Assembly: GCF_002749615.1 (NCBI RefSeq)
Contig: NZ_CP024201.1
Location: 1,674,001 to 1,738,000 of the forward strand
DNA: 64,000 bases
Direction: 5' to 3'
Source of the DNA: Caulobacter mirabilis
Lineage (GTDB): Bacteria; Pseudomonadota; Alphaproteobacteria; Caulobacterales; Caulobacteraceae
The number at the start of each line of letters is the position of its first letter. Positions within the stretch are counted from its first letter, which is position 1. Below, in pieces: positions 9,501 to 17,600 of this stretch. Under the pieces are notes generated by a model that saw only the letters and a program-made list of their open reading frames with translations, was not told the origin of the DNA and did not search any database. Position numbers and translations under genes: made by a program.

Positions 9501-11679
9501 CGACGAGCGCGGGAAGGTCTGGACCACCGTCTACGGCGGGGCGGTCGACCCGACCACCAACACCACCCAGCGCACCATCACCGCGACCGATCCCGTCGGC
9601 GCCCAGACGATCGAGACCTTCGACGTCCTGGATCGCCCGGTCGGGCTGAAGATCGGCCAGGGGAGCGCCTGGCGCGCCACGGCGATCGGATATGACGCCC
9701 TCGGCCGTCCGGTGCGGATCGAGGAGCCCAACCCGGCGCCCAATCCCCCGACCGCCACGGTCAAGACCACGGTGGCCTACGCCTACGACCCGGTCACACG
9801 ATGCGTCCGGGCCACGGTCAGCCCCTACCAGACCGCACCGACGGTCCTGGTCGTCGACGGCGCGGGGCAGTGGGTCGGCGGGACGGACGCCCACGGCATC
9901 GCGACGAGCATGACCTATACGCCGCGCGGCCAGCTGCAGACCTATGTCAACGGCCGCCAGCAGACCCTGACCTACGGCTACGACCCGGCCGGGCGCTATG
10001 TCACGACCGCGCCGCCGGAGGCCGCCGCCCTGGTCGAGCAGGTGCTCGACGGGGCCGGCAACCGTCTGCAGACGAAGGTCGGCGGCGCGGTCCAGATCAC
10101 CCGCACCTTCGACGCCCTCAACCGGATGCTGACCCGCACGAACAACGTCCACAGCGAGACGGTGTCCTACAGCTACGCCCCGACCGGCGACATCGCGACG
10201 ATCCTGTACCCCGGGCTGACCAATGCGCTGACCTACGGCTACGACCCGATGCGGCGGCTGCGCACGGTGACCGACTGGGCCGGCCGTCAGACGAGCTATG
10301 TCTACGCCCCGAACGGCGTCCTGGCCTCGGCGAGCCTGCCCAACAGCGTCGGCCTGACCTTCAGCCAGGACGACGCCGGCCAGTTCACCGGCTACCAGGC
10401 GACCATCGGCCAGGATCTGCTGGCCCAGGCGACCTACACTCTGGACGCCTTCGGCCAGCCGAGCCAGATCACCGAGCTGACGCCCCTGGCCGCCGCCGTG
10501 ACCGCCGGGCAGACGACCTTCACCTACGCCGACCCCGCGGCCGATCGCCTGACGGCGGTGAACGGGACGGCGGTGACCTACGACGGCGACGGCAACATGA
10601 CCTCCGTCCCCGGCGTCTCGGGAACCCTGACCCACAACATCTACAACCAGCTCGTCCAGGCGGGGACGGCCGTCTACGCCTTCGACGCCGACGGCTTCCT
10701 CGACACGGCGACCAACGGCGCGGCGACGCGGCGCTTCGTCCATGATCCAGCTGGCTACGCCAACCCGATGATCGCGCGGCCGACGGACAGCCAGGACCCG
10801 GTCGACACCCTGCTGGCCCGGCTGATGGGCGGGGGGGCGGCCTCGTTGCCGGAGCAGCAGGCGCTGGTGCGGCCCTGGGCGGCCAATGCGGCGATGGACC
10901 GGCCGCTGGCCACCGTCGACTCCGGCGGGAGCACGACCCGCTACGTGAACGGGGCCGGCCTGATCGGGCGCGAGACCGCCGACGGCGGCTTCCAGACCTA
11001 CGTCTTCAACGGCGTCGGCAGCACCCTGGCCCTGGTCGGGGCGGCCGGGGTGACGGACGCCTACGCCTATGATCCCTACGGCCTGCCGGCCGGACGACAG
11101 GGCGTGAGCGACAATCCGTTCGCGCTGCACGGCCGCTGGGGCGTGATCACCGATCCGTCGGGCCTGTGCTTCATGCGGGCCCGCACCTACGCCCCGGGGC
11201 TGGCGCGGTTCATCGAGAAGGACCCGGTCTTCGGCGACCTCGTCTGGCCCCAGACCCTCAACGCCTACGGCTTCGAGCCCGGCAACCCGCTGCAGTTCCT
11301 CGATCCGCTCGGCCTTGGCGGCGGCAAGGACGACGGCGGCGGAGGCGGAGGAGGCGGAGGCGGCGGTTGGGCCATAGCGGGGTTTGTCCTCCTGGGGCTC
11401 GTCGGGTTGGGAGCCATCGCCGTCGGCGTCGGCGTCGCGGCGGCCTATGCCGCCCCCGCGGCCGCGGCGGCCGGGGCCGGCGGGACCATTCCGGCCAGCG
11501 CGATCGCGGGCGGTTTCACGCAGCGGGCCGCCTTCTACGCCGGGCGGGCGGTGTTCCGGTTCGGCGGCCGGGCGAGGGGCTTCCGGCTCAAGATGTGGGC
11601 GAGCAACCGCGCGGAGACGCTCGGCCGGGCGACGTCGGTGGAGATGCGCGTGCTCTCGAGCGGGGGAGGGGCGGTATGA
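3550..11679 (+). CDS. Giant LamG/FnIII/RHS-repeat protein
   Basis: A 2709-residue protein. Residues about 30-220 resemble a LamG/concanavalin-like lectin domain (VTIAAWVNTTQSDANAVILSF, DGTWRHVVVGVTP). Residues about 230-1245 are roughly ten degenerate fibronectin-III-like repeats of about 100 residues. A Gly/Ser linker leads to a DUF6531-like entry (GDPVLLANGSYVYSNVDIEV) and then a long run of YD/RHS repeats (YDGARNLLSITNPLGQTQRFTYD style) to about residue 2560. The RHS core ends FIEKDPVF...GNPLQFLDPLGL. After a stretch of eleven glycines comes a hydrophobic segment (about 2607-2640) and a short basic tail rather than a recognisable toxin. No Sec signal is visible. The stop overlaps the next gene by 4 nt (ATGA), so the two giants should be translationally coupled. 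Likely a surface or secreted encapsulating protein; function inferred only. Confidence 0.85.
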   Translation: MARGRALTLSAPVLNLLYSGSDADPATVLSFSGTLGVTHAFAGTAGDSFPASGVTIAAWVNTTQSDANAVILSFGPTAGGNAGRLWLTNPAALTVHYGTATGGVAATALAVNDGTWRHVVVGVTPADRLHYAVEVWIDGVQRWRSAGALAFTAGAGLSTSGTFTLGLGQGAPETGLIGQVSELQLWDAAVMPPSQAAALMRHRAADGDPGLALVWPLNVAPSGNPIPPAAFVASTLRFRQPDAGQTTFGSAQWAAIPNAVSYDLQVVAQDGSWTYAQSVTGSGAIVAPIAGVLPGRGYQARVRAVGSGETGPWSATATCTPIDLPSASMGFSWPQGGTLSAQWPAVDQAQGYGVVLTTASTPASSFQTGTSLDLSSQVTGDSVVTVAARGATATAAGGSGAWGPSSTPGSTAKTALGFYYQDPDGAGNGDFVFDWTPDSPAPAYYYMEVRQGSTLVLTNSVAGSTVPPVLVPAPNPVTTGQQFVGRMRRIGQGALAAWDSQTVTIHGQTAPSALFQAAAPPAAEALALTWGSVAAGATYNLETRTDGGTTPVVTTGVTSPYSLMTLLSPTSDPTANHSYTFRLRAVIDGDVGPASAVTAAPSLTGAFRYVWNGGQDVGALTVGWTPTTGSSQAYVRVFTGPATTPTSFGLVPVSQGSFAVPPPNGGFVLGTTYASQLRGLGTGSMSAAQFGQVVIRQMSTPVVQLAQTQPGVIAVEARWVAVDPALTPSYLPVLNGVEGVLQSTRSIDLTSHLNDTAALTVQVRAEADQSYGPLSAVGTPPALQPNFTYLLTANGTQSLTATWTAAPLVYLSVQQTGGGAPNQQLFSDGTTATYAVPAPGGGFVENAVYTLSIKSAANGVLGAMTALPVTIHQLAQPVPVFQSGATADPVTLQWPDVRTQAQITAGLAVTYEVAQNGVLAPNQPSGLVYTLTATQLATAGVQTFTVQPHAQGSWGVISAPPTLVAPAPTTLTYDAATQQLALAWPQSTGATGYYADVTTGGGAPLAKQWVAQPGGSTPAAATFSASGLSTGTSYTVRARALAGGAMTDFGALSLTLQRLVGPSGLTLTGAFQQRQITAAWQFDASGLGTVTYVAELRNSGGTVLDRQIPSTTTATLTYPNTVAQGDTLTVFVRAVSGGNLGLWSSAPITVGSSLAQVGGVAASFDTANAITVGWSSVSGSNVTYTVQVTPASGGAPLYTQSGVSGTSLTQPQSVTKVAQNTTYNVQVQANSGGGSGPWSQAASATTNKPNPPDNGGGGGSGSSGDPVLLANGSYVYSNVDIEVAGVVPLSLEVRYNTVTPLPSDTPPGPSGPLGDRWTHAYATNIQSASDGKTVAVWWGDSVVSVYDVPGSVTGTYAKQGQPNGDVLVRLSTMAYQLTRRDQTVYSFDSSGRLLRIVSPAGNGVNLTYADSRLDRVTDEGSGRYLRFAYFTSGSATGRIRTVTDNAGRSISYDYTGGDLTLFTDTTGLTRQFSYWPGSLMHTAVDQTGATFITNTYDGQNRVIQQKDAQAVATGQNYFITFAYADQTISGYTYVQTTVTDRMGYVTTYLSEKTTLNTVSEIHNLAGGAIWRVLRAFDGAGNLTSESVYQGPPGAAAGVGATTTYTYDGARNLLSITNPLGQTQRFTYDGRNNLLTASDALGNTTTVTYVTGTNLPRSVTDPTGRKRIIVYRSAGTIQGLVDSQTDYPLGDGPGKVGNVTTYQYTPAGEVQQITDPLGGATVLGYGTALGRLTSVQVKDPAGLLAATIKNEYWAGVDRVHTSALTYPNQPDAQAYVTTTVFDGVGMLTSVTDPLQRTTGYQYDANSQLEQITYAAASNPDITQLVRNRNDEVIQQVLSASNPTVQTGYGYDEIGRLTSTTDGNGQVTTYAWAMALQPAGAPSPMTVTITQPTVTVSTPGQPPVNVAYQQVLTFDPLGRLISWTAPAPVGGAAGALTTIAYTSVAGGGGTTNQQVLTTYPKADPSQPAPYQTTDVFDPLGRILSHTDERGKVWTTVYGGAVDPTTNTTQRTITATDPVGAQTIETFDVLDRPVGLKIGQGSAWRATAIGYDALGRPVRIEEPNPAPNPPTATVKTTVAYAYDPVTRCVRATVSPYQTAPTVLVVDGAGQWVGGTDAHGIATSMTYTPRGQLQTYVNGRQQTLTYGYDPAGRYVTTAPPEAAALVEQVLDGAGNRLQTKVGGAVQITRTFDALNRMLTRTNNVHSETVSYSYAPTGDIATILYPGLTNALTYGYDPMRRLRTVTDWAGRQTSYVYAPNGVLASASLPNSVGLTFSQDDAGQFTGYQATIGQDLLAQATYTLDAFGQPSQITELTPLAAAVTAGQTTFTYADPAADRLTAVNGTAVTYDGDGNMTSVPGVSGTLTHNIYNQLVQAGTAVYAFDADGFLDTATNGAATRRFVHDPAGYANPMIARPTDSQDPVDTLLARLMGGGAASLPEQQALVRPWAANAAMDRPLATVDSGGSTTRYVNGAGLIGRETADGGFQTYVFNGVGSTLALVGAAGVTDAYAYDPYGLPAGRQGVSDNPFALHGRWGVITDPSGLCFMRARTYAPGLARFIEKDPVFGDLVWPQTLNAYGFEPGNPLQFLDPLGLGGGKDDGGGGGGGGGGGWAIAGFVLLGLVGLGAIAVGVGVAAAYAAPAAAAAGAGGTIPASAIAGGFTQRAAFYAGRAVFRFGGRARGFRLKMWASNRAETLGRATSVEMRVLSSGGGAV

Positions 11680-14600
11680 CGTCATCCGAACGCCTTCGCC
11701 AGGCCGTCGACCTCTATCGCGGCGAGGTGGCCTTCAGCCTGCCGCTCGCCGTCCTGCCGGGCCGCGGCGGGCCGGACGCCGTCCTGACGGCCGCCTACAG
11801 CGGCTCGGTCGGCGCCGTTGTGACCTACGACAACGCCGTCGCGCCGACCGGCGTGCTGGGCCTGGGCTGGTCGCTGTCGCAGTCGTCGATCGCCGCGGCG
11901 CCGGATGGCGCGGGCTATGTTCTGCAGGGCGAGGGGGGCGGAGCCAGCCCGCTGGTCCTGATCGGGACCGAGGCGGACGGGACGCAGCTCTACGCGTCCG
12001 CCGACTATCGCTTCTGGATCATCCGCTACGATCCGGCCGCCCAGCGCTGGGAGATCACTCGCGAGGACGGCGGGCGGGCGGTCTACGGCGACGCGGCCAG
12101 CGGCCGGGGAACGGTGGACTGGGGCGTCGCCTGGGGCGGCTGGACGGGCGCCAGCACGGCGCTGGCCGGCCAGACGCCGGTCGCGGTCGGCTGGAGCCTG
12201 TCGCAGGTCTTCGACCTGTGGGGCGACGTGGTCACCTACGCCTACGACCAGGTCGCGGCGCCGGTCGGCGGACCCGGCGGCCTCAGCTACACGCGGGCGA
12301 CCTACCTCAAGACGGTCGTGGGGGCGGGCGGCGACGTCGCGCGCCTGACCTACGGCGAGAAGGCGGCCAACGAATGCCCGCCGCCGCATGCCGATCCCAA
12401 CGGCCTCAACGCCTGGCAGGACCGATACGGGACACGCTACCTGCAGAGCGTCAGCGTCTATGCGCCCGGCGGCGTCTTGATGGGCGTGACCAGCCTCGAC
12501 TTCGAAGGCGGCTCCGGCCAGACCCAGTACGTGGGGCAGGGAACCCTGGCCAAGCGCCTGCTGATGGGGATCGTCGCCACGGCGCCGGCCGCCACGCCGC
12601 CGCCGCCGTTCAGCTTCACCTATGTGACCACAGCGGGCAGTCCGGTTCTCGGAACCCTGGCGACCGCCCAGGCGCCCGAAGGCGGCCAGGCGACCTACGC
12701 CTATGCATCGGCCGGCATGACGGCGACGCTGTCGGCGCGGGACCTGACGCTGTCACCGCCGATCCGTGCGGGCGTCACCTTCAGCCAGCCGGTGTTCTAC
12801 TTCGCCGAGGACTATGCCGTCGTCACCTGGCTGGGCAGCGACACGAGCGTCCAGGGCGTCGCCTACCGCTGGGTCGGCCGGTGGATCGCCACGACCCTGG
12901 CCAGCCTGCCGCTGGGTTCGGCGACCTACGCCTCGACAGCGGTGGGGCTATCGGCGGACACCTTCTGCATCGCCGCCAACGGCAAACTGCTGGCCTATGT
13001 GATCAGCGAGTCCCAGGTCGGCGGCTGGAACGCCACCGCCACGGCCCTGACGCTGACGCTGCAGGCCGGGGAGGCGGTCACCGCCGTCTGCGGCTCGGGC
13101 TTCGCGGCGGTCGTGGGGCAGGCCAGCGGCAGCCTCAATCCCGCGCACTGGAATGGCGCGGCCTGGGTCGCCGACACGGTCGTGCAACTGGCCGGGGCGA
13201 CGGGCGCCCTGTGCGCCCAGGTCGCCGCCGAGGATCGTCGACTGCTCGCCGTCTCCACGGGAACGGCGACGGGCGATCTGGTCGCGGTGTTGATGAGTCT
13301 CGATCCGTTCGGCCGCTGGACCTCGGTCAGTCGGCCGACGCCGCGGCCGATGCCGTCGATCTCGACGCTCTCGGTCGTGCTGGGCGAGGGCTACGGCGCC
13401 TATGCCGCCGCCGGCGGGCCGACCGGTTCGGCTCAGGTGATCTGCAACGGCGTCTCCTGGCCGGCGACGATCACACGACTGGACCTGACCCGGTTGGCCA
13501 CGCTGACGCCGGCGGTCGGCGCCTTGGCCCCGGCGTTGGCGATCCGAGGCGCGATGGTCGGGCTCGGCGGTCAGTTGTTCCGCTACCAGGGCTCGGGCTG
13601 GAGCCGCTACAGCAGCGACGCGGTCGTCTATCCAGGCGAAACGGCCGTGACGGGGATCACCTACGGCTTCGACGAGGCCGTTCGGACGATGACCGGCGCC
13701 GGCGGCTCGCCGCTGTTCGACCTGGCCGCCTATGACCCCTCGACCTCCGCCTGGACGGTCCCGGCGGCCTTCGCCGGCGCGGCGCCGACGGGCGGGAGCT
13801 TCGCGGCGCGAACGGCCGTCAGTCCCAGGACGCCGAGCCGCTATGTCGTCTTCCCGACAGTCAGCGGCCAGACCTGGAGCAACGGCGTCTACGCCCAGGG
13901 GGCGGACGGAAGCTGGACGGCGGCCCTGTCGCTGGCGGACTCCCTGGCGGCGACCGAGACCGCGTCGCTGCAGGTGCTGGGCGAGCGCTGCTGCGTCTAT
14001 CAGACCGGGACCAAGACCGTCGTCTATCCGCTGGTCAACGGCGCGGCGGGCGCCCGGATCGAGCTGTCCGGCCAGAAGGTCCTGGTTCCGTCCGGCACGG
14101 GCCGCGAACTGGTCGGCCCGTCCAGCTTCGTGACCTACAGCGGGACCTGGGGGGCGGCCGGCTCGACGCTGACGTTGCGCAGGATGGTCCAGGGGGCCGT
14201 GGCCGGTCAGCAGACCGTGCCGGCGCTGGCGACGACGGCCCTGAACGACGGCTACGCGGTGCAGACCCTGGCCGTGGCCGGCGACGCGACGACCGCGACC
14301 GTGACCGCCGACGGCTGGCGCGCCGCCTACAACCAGATGACCGTGGCCGAGGGGACCGCCAACACCGCGGTCGCGCCGAACGGAACCAGCGTCACCTGGT
14401 TCTTCAACGGACTGACGGCCCAGGACACGCCGGCGCAGCCTTATCCGACCGGGACCGACACCAACGCCGCGACCCTGCTGGGCCTGATGGCGGGGCAGGT
14501 CTACGGCCGCAAGGACCGCTCCGCCGGCAGCGGTTCGCCGCCGGTGCTGACCGACGCCGGAACCACGACCTTCTACTGGTGGGGCTATCGGCAGGCCTTG

Positions 14601-17600
14601 TCGCAGGTCGCCGGGGACAACCGGACCGGCTTCTACGCTCGCCAGCGGCGGCTGGTCCGGCTGCTGGACGGCGTGACGACCACGGTGCGGACCAGCTACG
14701 CGCCGAACGACCAGACTCCGCCGGTCACCGGCCTGCCGACGGTCACGGCGACGGACCGGTACAACGCCTCGGGCCAGCTGGAGACGCTGACCCAGACGCC
14801 GACCTACTTCTGGCAGCAGTATGACGCCGCCCGCAGCCTGAACATCCTGACGCCGGTGGTTCAGACCACCGCCGCGACCAACGGCGCGACGACCGGCATC
14901 TCGATCGAGACCTGGCGCAACGACTGGCCGACCCGGCCGGGCGCCTGGGCGCCGTCGGCGACCTACCGGGCGCTCAGCGCGGCGCCCGCCGCGTTCAACT
15001 GGGCCACCGGCACGGGGCCGGCGGGCAGCTGGCTGCTCGGGACCGCCGTGACCCAGCGCTCGCCGCGCGGGCTGCCGATCGTCACCGTCGACGCCCTGGG
15101 CCGCTACAGCGGCGCGGTGCGCGACGCGGCCGACCGGCTGACCACGGCCGCGTTCGTCAACGCCCGGCTGGATCAGGCCGAGGCCGGCTACTACGGCTGC
15201 GAGCCCTACGAGAACGACCTCTACTGGTCCTACGCCGGCGGCGGCGCCCTGAGCGACTACATCGTCGGGACCCAGGCCCACACCGGCACGCAGAGCATCC
15301 AGATCGACCCGGTCGCCGCCGGGACCAAGTCCGGACCGGCCGCGACCTTCCTGCGCACGACCGGCGGCCGGGCCTATCTCTTCTCCTGCTGGCTGCTCAC
15401 CGATCCGGGCTTCGGCGCGGCCTCGGGGACCGCCCAATGGGAGCTGCAGGTCTACAACGTCGCCGGCGCGCCGGTCGCCGTCGGGGCGCCGATCATCCTC
15501 AGCCTGACCGACACGGCCGGGAAGTGGGCCTACCTGCACCAGATCGTCGATCTGGCGGCGGTGCGGGCGGCCAACCCCTCGGTCCCCGCCGGCGCGCCGC
15601 TGAGCGTCGGCCTGATCGCCTACAACCAGAAGACCGGGAAGCGGTGCTGGGTCGATGAGCTGCGCTTCTCGCCGCTCGACGCGGCCTACGAGGCGACGGT
15701 CTTCGACGTCGACAGCCTGCTGCCCAGCGCGACGCTGGCGCCGAACGGCCAGACGACGCGCCTGGTCCGCGACGCCGCCCGCAACGTCACGGCCGTGGTC
15801 GGGCCGGCCGAGAACGTGGCCTCGATCTCCAGCTTCACCTACGCCCGCTCCCTGACGAGCGGCGGGGTCTTCGACCCGAACCTGCCCAACAGCCTGCTGA
15901 GCATCGGCGGCCTAGCCAACGGCGTCTATTACGACTTCGATCCCAGCGACCAGGCGGACTGGACCCTGCCGGACGCCTACTGGACCGTGAGCGGCTGGCA
16001 GCTGGTCTACACCGGGACCGCGACCCCGCCCGCCTTCAGCCAGGCGACCCTGACCGGCTTCGTGCACGGCAACTACGCGATGAAGGTGGAGGTCCAGCGC
16101 CAGTCCGGCGCGGGCGCCCTCGCCAACGCCCGGATCGGGATGGGCGATGTCTATGTCGCCTGGGACCAGACCGCCGCGACCTGGACCCTGTACGCCCCGG
16201 CGACGCCGGGCGGCGCGGCCCAGGTCCAGGCGGTCCGCGCGGGCCGGTTCGCGCGCACCTGGATTCTCGCCTTCGTCGAGGAGCTGGTCCTGTTCTACGC
16301 GGACGGCCAGCAGGTCTTCTGCGACCAGCTGACCGGGCTGGTGCGAGGGGACGGCAAGCTGATCCTGGGTCTGTCGGGGCCGGGGAGCTTCAGCAACCTG
16401 GTCTGCGCGGTGGAGCCGCAGATCTCGCTGGGGCTGTTCGACGGCGCCGCCAAGCCGATGCAGAGCCTGTCGGTCGTGGACGGCAACACCGTCGTCGCCG
16501 GCGGGACACTCTACGACAGCCAGCAGCGGCCGCAGTACGGCAAGGACCCCGTCTCCAATCCGCTGATGATCGGCGCAGGGCCGCAGGCCACGCCGCCGCC
16601 GCCCAGCACGGCCGAACAGAACCGGCTGATCGGCGACATCGACAGCTATCTGCCCTACGTCAACGGCCAGCCGATGACGGTCGCTCAGTACACGGCGCCG
16701 GCCAACGGCTACCCCTTCACCCAGACCCTCTACGAGACGGCGCCGACCGCGCGCGTGGTGGAGGAGGGGGCGCCGGGAACGGAGTTCGCCGTCGGTTCGG
16801 GGCACACCTATCGCTACGCCTACGGCGCCAACACCGCCAACGACCCGCTGACCCCGCTGCTGCCGGCCGGATCGCCGGGGCAGGCGCCCGGCAGCTACAG
16901 CGTGATCACCGAGACCGACCCGAACGGCGTGATCACCTATCGGCTGGTCAACCAGAGCGACCAGACCCTGGCCGTCCGGACCCGGATCGGCGGAACCCAG
17001 GCTTCGCCCGTCTACCAGACCAGCATGTCGCTCTTCGACCCGGCCGGGCGGCTGGTCACGGTCCAGCTGCCCAACTACTTCTCGCCGCCGTCGGGCTCGA
17101 CCGCGGCGCCCTGGGTGATCCAATACGGCTACGACTTCCTGGGGCGGCTGATCTCGCAGACCACGCCCGACTCCGGCCAGACCCAGTACGCCTACGACAG
17201 CGCCGGCCGGCTGCGCTTCGCCATGGACGCCGACGGCGCCGGCCAGACCCCGCAGCGCATCAAGTACTACCAGTACGACGGCCTGGACCGGGTGATCCAG
17301 GCCGGCCTGGTGCAGAAGACCGGCGTCGCCTGGTCCGGGATCTCGGCCTACGTCGACCAGCCGGCCTGGCCCACGGTCGCCCAGGGCGCGACGATCTACA
17401 GCCAGAACACCTACGACGCCGACGGGGCCGGATCGAACAACCTGGAGGGCCGGCTGTGGCAGGGGACGGTCGACAACGGGACGGCCGGCCTGACCACGGA
17501 CGCCTTCGCCTACGACCGGCGCGGCAGCGTCCTGACACGCAACACCACGGCCGCCGGCTACGGCGCGACGACCTACCAGAGCGCCGCGCTCTACAACAAT

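Noticed and set aside
4627..11685. Very long minus-strand open frame (2352 codons) opposite the first RHS giant
   Set aside because: High-GC shadow: Arg/Gly/Asp/Val-rich, no domain, no ribosome-binding site, while the + strand frame has clear LamG, FnIII and RHS motifs.
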